Source of the DNA: Frankiales bacterium
GTDB lineage: Bacteria; Actinomycetota; Actinomycetes; Mycobacteriales; SCTD01
Assembly: GCA_025465135.1 (NCBI GenBank)
Contig: JAODNA010000158.1
Location: forward strand, 1-54,763
Length of the DNA: 54,763 bases
Direction of reading: 5' to 3'
Shown: positions 39,162-47,883 of the stretch, one piece after another
How positions within the stretch are numbered: the first letter of the stretch is position 1
How the letters are laid out: every line of letters begins with the position of its first letter
Made by a program: the position numbers and the translations under genes
Notes under the pieces: generated by a model
Told to the model about the DNA's origin: nothing
What the model saw: the letters and a program-made list of their open reading frames with translations, nothing else
Database searches by the model: none

Positions 39162-39326
39162 ATGCGACTTCGACGAGCAGGGCTGATCGGCCTGGCGATC
39201 TCGTTCGCGCGTAGCGAGCGGGGTCAGCAGATGATCCGCCAGACCCGCGAGCGGTACGACACACCCGCCAACCGCGCGAAGGCCCGCGAGGCTCTCAACG
39301 GCCTGCGCGGTCCCCGCCGCACGTAG
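39162..39326 (+). CDS. Small basic protein, 54 residues
   Basis: The reading MRLRRAGLIGLAISFARS continues into a basic helix (QQMIRQTRERYDTP...KAREALNGLRG). It has one hydrophobic patch at the N-terminus and a charged helical remainder. The layout resembles short uncharacterised actinobacterial proteins with AR-x-x-x-G-x-x-M/L-I followed by a Pro-Asn-Arg-Ala-Lys segment; that resemblance is from memory. A GGGGG run lies upstream of the ATG. It is isolated on the plus strand between hisF and the exported protein gene. Confidence 0.55.
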   Translation: MRLRRAGLIGLAISFARSERGQQMIRQTRERYDTPANRAKAREALNGLRGPRRT

Positions 39327-39348
39327 CTGCGCGAGCCCGACGAGTCGG

Positions 39349-39819
39349 TCAGCTCGAGGTGTAGGCGAGCTGCCAGGTGGCCCCCGCGCACGCCCCGGTG
39401 GCGTCATGGAGGACGACCGGGATGGCGGCCGCAGCGTTGCCGTGTGCCGGGACGGCGAGACGTCCCGTCCACGCGCCGATCGACAGCGCGCCGACCGGGC
39501 ACCCAGCGCTGGCGCCCGTGGCGCGGGCCGTCACCGAGCTCACGATGACCTCCGCGTCCGATCGGCTGCGCAGGGTCAGCGCCAGCACGGCGGGCAGCCC
39601 ATGCCGAAGGCCGCTGACGCTGCCACTGATGTGAAGCGGCACCGGCTGCTCGAGTGCCACGTGCACCAGCGAGATCGGTCCACCCGGAGACGCGAACGGG
39701 ATGGCGAGGACAGCGGCACCCGCGACCCAGGTGAGGCCGCGCGCGCCCTTTGCGAGGGGCCGGGCAGCGCGCTTGGCGGTGCCGGACGGCGTGGATGAGC
39801 GAACAACGGAACGGAACAT
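39349..39819 (-). CDS. Small exported protein under a candidate c-di-GMP riboswitch
   Basis: A 156-residue protein with a basic N-terminus (about 30 residues), a hydrophobic segment (LTWVAGAAVLAIPFA), then a Ser/Val/Ala-rich beta-type domain (VHVALEQPVPLHISGSVSG, LALTLRSRSDAEVIVSSV, GRLAVPAHGNAAAAIPVVL). Two cysteines, in GCPVG and GACAG, could form a disulphide. This fits an exported or membrane-tethered Ig-like/beta-sandwich protein, perhaps surface exposed. No family was recognised. The ATG at 39819 follows the riboswitch candidate by about 20 bases, which implies expression set by cyclic-di-GMP. Confidence 0.7.
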   Translation of the reverse strand: MFRSVVRSSTPSGTAKRAARPLAKGARGLTWVAGAAVLAIPFASPGGPISLVHVALEQPVPLHISGSVSGLRHGLPAVLALTLRSRSDAEVIVSSVTARATGASAGCPVGALSIGAWTGRLAVPAHGNAAAAIPVVLHDATGACAGATWQLAYTSS

Positions 39820-39839
39820 GCGGCCCGGCCTTCAGGTCA

Positions 39840-39930
39840 GGACCGCCCGGTTTCGGCAACCCGGCTGGCTACGTGAGCCCCGTGGCTTTGCGTCCCCGCC
39901 TCGCGGCGGGTTTGCGGTATCGACCGGTCC
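39840..39930 (-). ncRNA. Candidate cyclic-di-GMP-I (GEMM-I) riboswitch
   Basis: Read on the minus strand, GGACCG (39930-39925) pairs with CGGUCC (39845-39840) as the closing stem. Inside are GCAAACC (39915-39909), a CCCGCC-GCGA-GGCGGG hairpin with GNRA tetraloop (39910-39895) and GACGCAAAGCC (39894-39884). A second helix region, ACGGGGCUCACGUAGCC, is followed by AGCCGGGUUGCCGAA. These are the conserved blocks and order of the GEMM-I aptamer, including the tetraloop that docks on the second helix. It ends about 20 bases before the start of the exported protein. The position 5' of GCAAACC that contacts ligand in the Vibrio aptamer appears to be C, so ligand identity is not certain. Confidence 0.75.
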
Positions 39931-40045
39931 GTTTGTAGGGACTCTCTTTGTCTCGGTAGGCCCGCATACCAAGCGCAGAGCCATCCGCAGCGAGCACCTG
40001 ACCCGATATGACCCCCGCGTCCTCGCCGTCGGGGCCTCGTCGCAA

Positions 40046-40438
40046 CTAGTTCGGCTGACCCCCCGTCCAGGCGACGGCCTCCACCTCGACGATCATCCGC
40101 GGGTCCAGGAGCGCAGACACCTCGACCATGGACGTCGCGGGCCTGATGTCGCCGAAGACCTCCCCGTGCGCGCGGCCCACGTCCGGCCAGCGGGTGATGT
40201 CGGTGACGTACATGCGGGTCTGTACGACGTGGTGCGGCTCCGCCCCCAGCCGGCTGAGCGCGTCGAGCACGCCCTGCAGCGCCAGGCGGGTCTGCTCGTA
40301 GGCGTCGCCGACGGCGACCACTTCGCCCTCCACCGTGGCGGTGCAGCCGCTGACGTAGACGGTGTCGCCGGCCCGCACGGCGCGGCTGTAGCCGACCACC
40401 GGCTCCCAGGGAGCCCCGGACGAGACACGATCGATCAT
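40046..40438 (-). CDS. RidA/YjgF family enamine/imine deaminase
   Basis: A 130-residue small trimeric-type protein. It shows [56 protein letters not shown] (the conserved Arg is in TRMYVTD) and the C-terminal [20 protein letters not shown] (key parts). RidA hydrolyses reactive enamines released by PLP enzymes. Next to the histidine genes, which include PLP-dependent HisC, that role is plausible but inferred. The ATG at 40438 overlaps the priA stop (ATGA). Confidence 0.88.
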   Translation of the reverse strand: MIDRVSSGAPWEPVVGYSRAVRAGDTVYVSGCTATVEGEVVAVGDAYEQTRLALQGVLDALSRLGAEPHHVVQTRMYVTDITRWPDVGRAHGEVFGDIRPATSMVEVSALLDPRMIVEVEAVAWTGGQPN

Positions 40439-41154
40439 GCTGCCGCCTCCAACGCCTCGGGCAAGGTGAAGGCGCCGGCGTACAGCGCCTTGCCGACGAT
40501 GGCCCCCTCGACGCCGAGCGGCACGAGCGAGGCGAGGGCACGCACGTCGTCGAGCGAGCTGACACCACCCGACGCGACGACCGGCCGGTCGGTCGCCGCG
40601 CACACGCGCCGGAGCAGCTCGAGGTTCGGCCCGGTGAGGGTGCCGTCGCGATGGACGTCGGTCACGACGTAGCGCGCGCAGCCATCGGCGTCGAGCCGGG
40701 CGAGCACGTCGAACAGCTCGCCGCCCTCCTTCGTCCAGCCGCGGGCCGCGAGGGTGGTGCCGCGGACGTCGAGGCCCACGGCGATGCGGTCGCCGTACGT
40801 CGCGATGGCGCTTCGCACCCAGTCGGGTGACTCGAGCGCTGCCGTACCGAGGTTGACCCGCGCGCAACCGGTCGCGAGCGCTGCGACCAGCGACGCGTCG
40901 TCGCGGATGCCACCGGACAGCTCGACGCGCACATCGAGCCGGCCGACGACGCCGGCGATGAGCTCCCGGTTGGACCCCCGGCCGAAGGCCGCATCGAGGT
41001 CGACGAGGTGCACCCACTCGGCCCCGTCCCGCTGCCACTGGAGCGCAGCTTCGAGCGGATCGCCGTACGACGTCTCGCTGCCGGCAGCCCCCTGCACGAG
41101 CCGCACGGCTTGACCGTCGGCGACGTCGACCGCCGGGAGCAGCTCCAGGCTCAT
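40435..41154 (-). CDS. priA: Phosphoribosyl isomerase A (HisA/TrpF bifunctional type)
   Basis: A 239-residue TIM barrel converting ProFAR to PRFAR and, in PriA enzymes, PRA to CdRP. The catalytic Asp pair is in [13 protein letters not shown] and [15 protein letters not shown]. The segment [19 protein letters not shown] is the PriA pattern carrying the mobile-loop Arg and Trp that allow the TrpF reaction. Since trpC here is unfused and no trpF is seen, the dual role is likely. The ATG at 41154 overlaps the stop of the upstream small membrane protein gene (ATGA). Confidence 0.93.
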   Translation of the reverse strand: MSLELLPAVDVADGQAVRLVQGAAGSETSYGDPLEAALQWQRDGAEWVHLVDLDAAFGRGSNRELIAGVVGRLDVRVELSGGIRDDASLVAALATGCARVNLGTAALESPDWVRSAIATYGDRIAVGLDVRGTTLAARGWTKEGGELFDVLARLDADGCARYVVTDVHRDGTLTGPNLELLRRVCAATDRPVVASGGVSSLDDVRALASLVPLGVEGAIVGKALYAGAFTLPEALEAAA

Positions 41155-41471
41155 CGCTTTCCTCTCATCGGCAGCAGCACGACCACCAGCGGCAGCGCGA
41201 GCACGGAGATCAGGGCGAGCCCCAGCCGCGTCTTCGGATCTGTCACCACCTGCCAGAACACCCATTGCGTGACGAGCCAGCCGAAAGCCAGCCCGAGCAC
41301 CACGCGCAGCGGCAGAGCACCGTAGCGCCGGCGTCGCCGGGGCAGCTCAGGCAACGCGGGCCGGAGGGCACTGAGCCGTTGCTGCCGCGCACGCTTCTTC
41401 GCGGCCCGCTCGCGCTCCGCGGCCCGTTCCGCCTCACGGACTGCGCGCGCCCGCGCCCGCTCCCTGCTCAC
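41151..41471 (-). CDS. Small membrane protein between hisH and priA
   Basis: A 106-residue protein. The first 50 residues are an Arg/Ala/Glu-rich coiled helix ([20 protein letters not shown]), followed by two membrane segments ([21 protein letters not shown] and [19 protein letters not shown], short parts). Uncharacterised proteins of this build occupy the same place in other actinobacterial his operons. Function is unknown. The start is a GTG at 41471 overlapping the hisH stop, and it ends in an ATGA overlap with priA, so it is fully embedded in the operon. Confidence 0.8.
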   Translation of the reverse strand: MSRERARARAVREAERAAERERAAKKRARQQRLSALRPALPELPRRRRRYGALPLRVVLGLAFGWLVTQWVFWQVVTDPKTRLGLALISVLALPLVVVLLPMRGKR

Positions 41472-42070
41472 AGCAGGGACAGCCAGTTCTCCAGCAGGGT
41501 CGCGCCCGCATCCCCGCTCTTCTCCGGGTGGAACTGCGTCGCTGACAGCACCCCGCGCTCGACGGCAGCCGCGAACCGCTCACCGTGCTCGGCGTAGGTC
41601 GTCAGCGCGTCCGGCACGGTGCGCGCAGCGTAGGAGTGCACGAAGTAGAACCGCTCGCCCTCGATCCCCCGGAACAGCACCGTGCCGGCAGGCGGCTCGA
41701 CGGTGTTCCACCCCATGTGCGGTACGACGGGGGCGATCAGCCGCGTCACCTCGCCAGGCAGCACACCGAGGCCGGCGGTCTGCTCTCCGTGCTCGACGCC
41801 CTTGTCGAACAGGATCTGCATCCCGACGCAGATGCCGAGCACCGGCCGCCCGTGATCGAGGCGCTCACGGACGACCGCCCCGCCGCCGACCGCGTCGATC
41901 CCCGCCATGCACGCGGCGAACGCTCCGACGCCCGGCACGACCAGGCCCTCGGCGGCTGCAGCGGCGTCGACATCGGCGGTGACGGTCACGTCCGCGCCGA
42001 CCCGCGCGAGGGCGCGCTCCGCCGACCGCAGGTTGCCGGAGCCGTAGTCGAGGACCACGACCTTCTTCAA
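41468..42070 (-). CDS. hisH: Imidazole glycerol phosphate synthase, glutamine amidotransferase subunit
   Basis: A 200-residue class I glutamine amidotransferase that feeds ammonia to HisF. N-terminal [13 protein letters not shown], oxyanion strand LVVPGVGAF, nucleophile Cys in [12 protein letters not shown], then PHMGWNTV and YFVHSYAA, with the His/Glu pair in [10 protein letters not shown]. The start is a TTG at 42070 (TTG AAG AAG), which overlaps the hisB stop as TTGA and gives the normal N-terminus. No other start is in reach. Confidence 0.95.
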   Translation of the reverse strand: MKKVVVLDYGSGNLRSAERALARVGADVTVTADVDAAAAAEGLVVPGVGAFAACMAGIDAVGGGAVVRERLDHGRPVLGICVGMQILFDKGVEHGEQTAGLGVLPGEVTRLIAPVVPHMGWNTVEPPAGTVLFRGIEGERFYFVHSYAARTVPDALTTYAEHGERFAAAVERGVLSATQFHPEKSGDAGATLLENWLSLL

Positions 42071-42654
42071 AGACTGCCCTTGGTGCTGGGTACGCCGATC
42101 ACGCGCGAGTCGAGCGCGACGGCATCGCGCAGCGCCCGCGCCACCGCCTTGAACTGCGCCTCCACGACGTGGTGCGCGTTGCGGCCCGACAGCACCCGCA
42201 CGTGCAGGCAGATGTCGGCCGTCGCGACGAGCGACTCCCAGATGTGGCGCGTCAGCGTCGTGTCGTAGGACCCGATCAGCTCGACGATCTCGGGCTCGTC
42301 GTGCACGAGGTAAGGCCGGCCGGACAGGTCGACGGCTGCCTGCACGAGGCACTCGTCGAGCGGCACGAGCGCATCGCCGAACCGGCGGATCCCCGCCTTG
42401 TCCCCCAACGCCTCCTTCAGCGCCTGACCGATCGCGAGCGCGGTGTCCTCGACGGTGTGGTGCGCGTCGACGTCGAGGTCGCCCTTCGTCGCGACAGCCA
42501 GGTCGAAGCCGCCGTGCTTTCCGAGCTGCGTGACCATGTGGTCGAAGAACGGCACGCCGGTGTCCGACGAGGCCTGCCCCGTCCCGTCGAGCTCGAGCTC
42601 GACGCGGACCTCGCTCTCCTTCGTGGTGCGCTCGACCACAGCTCGACGACTCAT
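42067..42654 (-). CDS. hisB: Imidazoleglycerol-phosphate dehydratase
   Basis: A 195-residue stand-alone dehydratase without the phosphatase domain found in E. coli HisB. The manganese-binding motifs are [27 protein letters not shown] and [23 protein letters not shown] (short parts), and GRPYLV is typical of the family. The ATG at 42654 overlaps the hisC stop (ATGA). Histidinol-phosphate phosphatase must be encoded elsewhere. Confidence 0.96.
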   Translation of the reverse strand: MSRRAVVERTTKESEVRVELELDGTGQASSDTGVPFFDHMVTQLGKHGGFDLAVATKGDLDVDAHHTVEDTALAIGQALKEALGDKAGIRRFGDALVPLDECLVQAAVDLSGRPYLVHDEPEIVELIGSYDTTLTRHIWESLVATADICLHVRVLSGRNAHHVVEAQFKAVARALRDAVALDSRVIGVPSTKGSL

Positions 42655-43745
42655 TGCATGACCTCTTCCAGTGCGGACAGGAACGCCGTCGTCTCGGGCT
42701 CGGTGCCGGCGTTGACGCGCAACCAGCCTGCCAGGCCCGGCCCGGAGGACACGTCGCGCACGAGCACACCGCGGTCCAGCAGCCGCTGCCAGGTGACCGG
42801 CGGATCCGCGAACGGGCCGAACAGCAGGAAGTTCGCGTCGGTCGGCACGACGGTCAGGCCGAGGCCTTCGATCTCCCGCACCATCCGGTCCCGCTGCTGC
42901 TTGACGAGCTCCACCGTGGCCAGCAGCTCGTGCGTGCGCGCCAGCGCGATGCGCGCGACGAGCTGCGTCAGTGCAGACAGGTGATAGGGCAGCCGCACCA
43001 GCCGCAGCGCGTCGACGACGGCGGGCGACGCGGCCAGGTAGCCGACCCGCGCACCCGCGAGCGCGAACGCCTTGCTCATCGTGCGGCTGACGAGGAGCCG
43101 CGGGTGACTCGCGAGCAGCGTCACCGCTGACGGCCCCGCCGCGAACTCCGCGTAGGCCTCGTCGACCACCACCATCCCGGGCGCCGCTGCACAGATGGCC
43201 GCGATGGCCTCCAGCGAGGTCACCGTGCCGGTGGGGTTGTTCGGGGAGGTCACGAACACGACGTCGGGCGCGTGCTGCTCGATCGCCGCGACGGCAAGCT
43301 CCGCAGGCAGGGTGAAGTCGGGCTGTCGTGGCACCCCTACCCATCGCGTGCCGGTGCCGGCGGCCAGGATCGGGTGCATGGAGTACGACGGCTCGAAGCC
43401 CAGCGCGGTGCGGCCCGGCCCGCCGAAGGCCTGCAGCACCTGCTGGAGCACCTCGTTGGAGCCGTTGGCCGCCCACACCTGGTCGCTCGAGAGCGCGACA
43501 CCGGTGCGGTCGCCGAGGTAGGACGCGAGGCTGGTCCGCAGGTGCACAGCCTCCCGGTCGGGATACCGGTTCAGGGTCAGACCGGCCTGGCCCACGGCGC
43601 GCTGCAGGTCGGCGACCAGCGCGGCCGACGGCGCGTAGGGGTTCTCGTTGACGTTGAGCTGGATCACGTCCTGCACCTGGGGCGCGCCGTACGGCGTCTT
43701 GCCCCGCAGGTCGTCCCGGACGGGCAGCTCGTCCAGGCCGGTCAC
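42651..43745 (-). CDS. hisC: Histidinol-phosphate aminotransferase
   Basis: A 364-residue fold-type I PLP aminotransferase. It begins [28 protein letters not shown] (key NENPYAPS). It shows [19 protein letters not shown], the NNPTG element [23 protein letters not shown], the Schiff-base Lys in [17 protein letters not shown] and a C-terminal Arg in [13 protein letters not shown]. The start is a GTG at 43745 overlapping the hisD stop (GTGA). Confidence 0.96.
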   Translation of the reverse strand: MTGLDELPVRDDLRGKTPYGAPQVQDVIQLNVNENPYAPSAALVADLQRAVGQAGLTLNRYPDREAVHLRTSLASYLGDRTGVALSSDQVWAANGSNEVLQQVLQAFGGPGRTALGFEPSYSMHPILAAGTGTRWVGVPRQPDFTLPAELAVAAIEQHAPDVVFVTSPNNPTGTVTSLEAIAAICAAAPGMVVVDEAYAEFAAGPSAVTLLASHPRLLVSRTMSKAFALAGARVGYLAASPAVVDALRLVRLPYHLSALTQLVARIALARTHELLATVELVKQQRDRMVREIEGLGLTVVPTDANFLLFGPFADPPVTWQRLLDRGVLVRDVSSGPGLAGWLRVNAGTEPETTAFLSALEEVMQ

Positions 43746-45031
43746 CGAGGCCGGACCCGGACCTGGACCGCCTCGACGTGCGCCGCGAGGTCCTCTGCCC
43801 CGCCGAGCGCCGAGACGTGCGGCGCGACCGAGGCCAGCGCCGCTGCGGAGTACTCGATCAGCGACATCCGCTTGAGGAACGACAACGTCGACAGCCCGCT
43901 GCTGAAGCGGGCGGTCCCACCGGTCGGCAGCACGTGGTTGGAGCCGGCCAGGTAGTCGCCGAGGCTCACTGGCGTCGTGTTGCCGACGAACACCGCCCCG
44001 GCGTTGCGCACCCGGCGGGCCCGCTCCGGCGCATCGGCGGTGATGACCTCGAGGTGCTCCGCGGCCCAGGCATCGACGACCTCGAGCCCGTGGTCGAGGT
44101 CGTCGACGAGGACGTACGCCGACTGCCCGGCCAGGGCCGCCTGCACCCGCTCGCGGTGCGGCGTCGCGGCCACCTGCTTGTCGAGCTCGACGTCGACGCG
44201 GTCCAGCAGGTCAGCGCTCGGGGTGACGAGGAGGCATGCAGCCAGCGGGTCGTGCTCGGCCTGCGCCACCAGGTCCGCGGCGACGTAGGACGGCTCGGCC
44301 GTGTCGTCGGCGAGGATGCCGATCTCGGTGGGCCCTGCCTCGGAGTCGATGCCGACCCGGCCCTGCACGAGCCGCTTCGCGGCCGCGACGTAGACGTTGC
44401 CCGGCCCGGTGATGACGTCCACCGGCGGGCAGCCGTCGACGCCGTAGGCGAACATCGCGATCGCCTGGGCACCGCCGACGGCGTAGACCTCGTCGACGCC
44501 CAGCAGCGCGCACGCCGCGAGCACCGCCGGGTGAGGCAGGCCGTCCGCCTTCGGCGGGCTTGCGACCGCCAGGCTCGGCACTCCTGCGACCTGCGCGGGC
44601 ACGACGTTCATCACGACGCTGCTCGGATAGGCCACCAGGCCACCGGGGACGTAGAGCCCGACCCGGCCGACGGGCACCCAGCGTTCCGTGACGCTCGCGC
44701 CGCCGACGACATCGACGGCGACGTCCGGTCGGAGCTGCGCCGTGCAGACCCGCCGCAGCCGGTCGGCCGCCTCCTCGAGAGCTGCCCGGACCGCGGGGTC
44801 GAGCTCGGCGAGCGCGGCCGCGAGAGCCGGGGCGGGGACGCGGAGGTCGCCGAGGCGGACGCCGTCGTACTTCTCCGTCGCGTCGCGTACGGCGTCGGCC
44901 CCTCGGCTCCGCACGTCCTCGACCAGCGGCCGCACCTGCTCGACCGCGGCGGCGACGTCGAGGCGCGCTCGCGGGAGCAGTGGCCGCGGGTCGCCGTCCC
45001 TTCGACCGCGCAGGTCGATGCGGGTCGGCAC
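43742..45031 (-). CDS. hisD: Histidinol dehydrogenase
   Basis: A 429-residue zinc-dependent NAD enzyme performing the last two oxidations of histidine synthesis. Motifs include [63 protein letters not shown], the catalytic Glu-His in AEHLEVI and [17 protein letters not shown]. The start is a GTG at 45031 with GAGGAG upstream. A TAGGCT box in the 51-base gap before it (about 45069-45074 complement) could be a -10, but no -35 was clear, so hisD may have its own promoter or be read from the HD-GYP gene. Confidence 0.96.
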   Translation of the reverse strand: MPTRIDLRGRRDGDPRPLLPRARLDVAAAVEQVRPLVEDVRSRGADAVRDATEKYDGVRLGDLRVPAPALAAALAELDPAVRAALEEAADRLRRVCTAQLRPDVAVDVVGGASVTERWVPVGRVGLYVPGGLVAYPSSVVMNVVPAQVAGVPSLAVASPPKADGLPHPAVLAACALLGVDEVYAVGGAQAIAMFAYGVDGCPPVDVITGPGNVYVAAAKRLVQGRVGIDSEAGPTEIGILADDTAEPSYVAADLVAQAEHDPLAACLLVTPSADLLDRVDVELDKQVAATPHRERVQAALAGQSAYVLVDDLDHGLEVVDAWAAEHLEVITADAPERARRVRNAGAVFVGNTTPVSLGDYLAGSNHVLPTGGTARFSSGLSTLSFLKRMSLIEYSAAALASVAPHVSALGGAEDLAAHVEAVQVRVRPR

Positions 45032-45082
45032 GGATCGCTCCTCAACAGCAACGGACGGTGCGACCAGCCTAGCCGCGGGGCG

Positions 45083-46579
45083 TCAGCGCTTCCCGTGCCC
45101 GGAGTGGCCCGCGTTGTCGGCGCCGAAGTGGCCGTTGCCCCGACCCTTGCGGTTGTGCTTGTTGCCCTTGCCTGGCGTGCGCGGAGCCGGCGGTACGACC
45201 ACAGCCGGCGCCGGCGCCGGCGCCGGGACCGCCACGGGCGACGCAGGCAGGGGCGCGGCCACCGTGCCGGCTGCTGCCGGTGGGGTCGGAGCGGGGCTCG
45301 GGTCGGGCGACGGCGAGGGACGGCGAACCGGTCGAGGTGACTGCGGGGCCGAAGCGCTGTCGACGAAGGGCAGGGCCTGTGGCGCCGCGGATCCCGCGCC
45401 AGCCGGTACGCCGGCGGTCACCGTCCCGGTCCCGGAGCCGTTCGGGAGGGTGCGCGACACCGAATCGCCGGCGATCGGTCCGGCATCCGGGCGGTGCAGC
45501 CCGGCTCCGGGCCCCTGCAGTGCCCCCACGACGACGAGCCCCGTGACCGCCGCGGCGGCCGTGCCGACCTGGACAGCGCGCCCGGCCCGGTCGGCCGCAG
45601 CGAGCAAGGGTATCTGCGCCAACCAGGTGACGGGGCCGAGCACCCACGAGATCCGGCGGATGGACAGCGCGAGGAAGGCACGGACCACCCGCGGGTCGAA
45701 CTGCGCGCCGGCGCAGCGCGTGAGCTCCGCGCGCGCCGCAGCCGCCGAGCGCGCCCGGCTGTAGGACCGCGCAGCGGTCATCGTGTCGAAGGCGTCGGCA
45801 ACGCTGACGATGCGGGCGCCGTACCCGATCTCCTCCCCGGACAGCCCCAGCGGATAGCCCGTTCCGTCCCACCGCTCGTGGTGCTGGCCGATCGCACTCC
45901 CCCACTCGCCGAGCCACGGGATGAGACCGGCAGCCAGGCGCCGCCCCTCCTCGGGGTGGTGCCGGATCACGGCCCACTCGTCCTCGGACAGGTCGCTGCT
46001 GCCGTTCAGCACCCCGCCGGGCACCGACAGCTTGCCGATGTCATGCACGAGCGCGGCCCAGCGGATCCGCACCCGGGCGTCCTCATCCAGGCCGAGCTCC
46101 TGCGTCAGCAGGTCGGTGAAGGCCCGCACGCGCTCGCTGTGCCCGCGCGTCCGCGGGTCGTGGATCCCGAGGATGCCCACGAGCGTCACCAGCGTCTCGG
46201 CTGCGTCGATGGGCCGGCCGCCCGCACCTTCCGCCCGCAAGGCCACGAGTCGCTGCTCCAGCTCGCGAAGACTCGTGGTCCTCGCCGCGCGCATCCGCGA
46301 CGGCGCCCGTCCCGGGAAGACGAGCGCGAGGTCGAGCAGCACAGCGAGCGGCAGCGTGCGTCGCGCGGTCCGGTCGGCCAGCAGCAGTGCGAGGGTCGAG
46401 CCACTGAGGACGACCGTCCACCAGCCGACCCTGGCCGGCCAGGTCGCCGCCGCCGGGAGCAGGCGCGTGAGCAGGATCGCGGCAACGACGGCGACGACGA
46501 GCGGTACGACGACGACCGCACAGCGCAGCAGTGCCCCGAGCGCGGGCCGGGCCGGCCACCGATCGGTACGGCTCGCCAT
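45083..46579 (-). CDS. Membrane HD-GYP domain phosphodiesterase with Pro-rich tail
   Basis: A 498-residue protein. Two N-terminal membrane helices (about 18-42 and 50-70) lead to a cytoplasmic HD-GYP domain with RTRGHSERV, HDIGKLSVPGGVLN (His179-Asp180) and QHHERWDGTGYPLGL (GYP 241-243). All canonical metal and GYP residues are present, so cyclic-di-GMP hydrolysis is expected. A hydrophobic segment (about 310-355) and then a Pro/Ala/Ser-rich tail ending in a Gly/His/Lys-rich stretch follow, likely outside the cell. No sensory domain is recognisable, so the tail may sense the envelope. It lies directly upstream of hisD. Confidence 0.88.
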   Translation of the reverse strand: MASRTDRWPARPALGALLRCAVVVVPLVVAVVAAILLTRLLPAAATWPARVGWWTVVLSGSTLALLLADRTARRTLPLAVLLDLALVFPGRAPSRMRAARTTSLRELEQRLVALRAEGAGGRPIDAAETLVTLVGILGIHDPRTRGHSERVRAFTDLLTQELGLDEDARVRIRWAALVHDIGKLSVPGGVLNGSSDLSEDEWAVIRHHPEEGRRLAAGLIPWLGEWGSAIGQHHERWDGTGYPLGLSGEEIGYGARIVSVADAFDTMTAARSYSRARSAAAARAELTRCAGAQFDPRVVRAFLALSIRRISWVLGPVTWLAQIPLLAAADRAGRAVQVGTAAAAVTGLVVVGALQGPGAGLHRPDAGPIAGDSVSRTLPNGSGTGTVTAGVPAGAGSAAPQALPFVDSASAPQSPRPVRRPSPSPDPSPAPTPPAAAGTVAAPLPASPVAVPAPAPAPAVVVPPAPRTPGKGNKHNRKGRGNGHFGADNAGHSGHGKR

Positions 46580-46676
46580 GTGTCACCCCCGGTGACCAGT
46601 GACCCACAGCGCCAGGTGTGCCGTCCTGCCGTCGGGCAAACGCCTGCTCGGTAAGGGCGGGAATGACCGGCTTGCG

Positions 46677-47234
46677 CTACTCCAGCTCGTCGACGCGGCT
46701 CGCCACGAGCACGGCGAACGCCGAGACGGCGCCCAGCGGCCAGGCGACGATCGCGGCCTTGGCCTGCAGCGCGATGTTGCTGACGTAGGTGCCCTGCCGG
46801 TTGCCGTGCACGACCGCCTCGAGCGCATCCTGGCCGATGCGGACCCCGACCTTCGACGCGACGTAGGCAGCGAGCAGCCCGCCGACGGACAACCCGACGA
46901 GGACGAACGGCCCCGAGCGCCGGGCCACCAGCCACGCCAGGACGCCGGTGATGACGCCGACGGCCAGCGTCATGCCGAGGAACCAGCCGTCCCCGGCGAT
47001 GAACACCTCGGTCTCGGCATCGGCGATGTAGGCGCCGCCGGCCTCGACGGCCACGTGCGAGTGAGGTGCGAGCGCCGACCAGAGGAGTCCGACGGGGGCA
47101 CCCAGCAGCACCGTGACGGCGGCGGTCAGGGTGCCCGCCACGAGGTCGTCGCGCCACGCCCGAACCCGCCGGGTGACAGGAGCGGGCGTCGGCAGGCCGG
47201 GGCGACGTCGGGGGTCAGGGGCGGTCCAGCTCAC
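46677..47234 (-). CDS. Four-helix membrane protein, unknown function
   Basis: A 185-residue protein with four hydrophobic segments (VAGTLTAAVTVLLGAPVGLLW, GMTLAVGVITGVLAWLVA, FVLVGLSVGGLLAAYVA, VAWPLGAVSAFAVLVAS) and an acidic extracytoplasmic loop EAGGAYIADAETEVFIAGDGW. Short proteins like this occur widely in actinobacteria under DUF names; I could not fix the family (DUF2567-like is possible). The start is a GTG at 47234 with a poor ribosome site; the gene is divergent from the lipoprotein gene, whose -10 box lies 28 bases away. Confidence 0.7.
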   Translation of the reverse strand: MSWTAPDPRRRPGLPTPAPVTRRVRAWRDDLVAGTLTAAVTVLLGAPVGLLWSALAPHSHVAVEAGGAYIADAETEVFIAGDGWFLGMTLAVGVITGVLAWLVARRSGPFVLVGLSVGGLLAAYVASKVGVRIGQDALEAVVHGNRQGTYVSNIALQAKAAIVAWPLGAVSAFAVLVASRVDELE

Positions 47235-47273
47235 CCGGACATTCTGCCTGCTCCCCTGCCGTACCCTCGCCGC

Positions 47274-47882
47274 GTGCGTGTCCAGGGGGTCCTGCTGCTG
47301 GTTCTGCTGGCGGGTTGCGGCGGCAGCTCGGCTCCCACGGCGACGTCGAGCCCGGCTGCCGCCGGAGCGACGACGACCGCGGTGCCGGACATCCAGCTCC
47401 CCGCCGATCCGCTGCGCGACCTCGTGCCGCAGACGGCTGACCTGCCGCCCGGCCTGGTCGCGGTCCTGGCCGGATCCGGTCCGCGCGATGCGCACACGAT
47501 CGCGACCTACTCCGCCGACCCGAAGCGCGCCGGGACGCTGCTCGCCCAGCACGGCTTCCGCAGCGCCTACGTCGGCCAGTTCGCCGATCCGGCCACCGGA
47601 CGCGTGCTGTCCGTGGTCGTCAGCCGGTTCTCGACGGCCGCCGGCGCGACCGCAGACCTCGACGCCGACCTCAGTGGCTCGACGGGCGACCCGGTCACGG
47701 TCGCGACCATCGGGGAGAAGTCAGCGGTACGACGGCAGCCGCTGCCGGGCGGGAAGGGCGAGCTGGTCACGGTGCGGTTCCGCAAGGGCGCGACGACCTG
47801 GCTGGTGGCCTACGGCGCAGCTCCCAAGGCGGACCCGTCCGTCGCCGTGGAGCTGGCCAGGACGCTGGCCTCACGGGCCTGA
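47274..47882 (+). CDS. Putative lipoprotein, unknown function
   Basis: A 202-residue protein beginning VRVQGVLLLVLLAGCGGSS, a short signal with lipobox LAGC. A Thr/Ala/Ser linker is followed by a domain with LRDLVPQTADLPPGLVAVL, VSRFSTAAGATADLDADLSG and VTVRFRKGATTWLVAYG. The layout resembles small actinobacterial lipoproteins with a PknH-sensor-like or DUF-type fold, but I do not recognise a specific family. A TACCCT -10 box (47262-47267) ends seven bases before the GTG, so the mRNA is probably leaderless. Confidence 0.75.
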   Translation: MRVQGVLLLVLLAGCGGSSAPTATSSPAAAGATTTAVPDIQLPADPLRDLVPQTADLPPGLVAVLAGSGPRDAHTIATYSADPKRAGTLLAQHGFRSAYVGQFADPATGRVLSVVVSRFSTAAGATADLDADLSGSTGDPVTVATIGEKSAVRRQPLPGGKGELVTVRFRKGATTWLVAYGAAPKADPSVAVELARTLASRA

Positions 47883-47883
47883 C

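Noticed and set aside
45032-45082. Histidine leader peptide or T-box before hisD
   Set aside because: The 51-base gap is too short and has no His codon run, T-box bulge or specifier-like structure.
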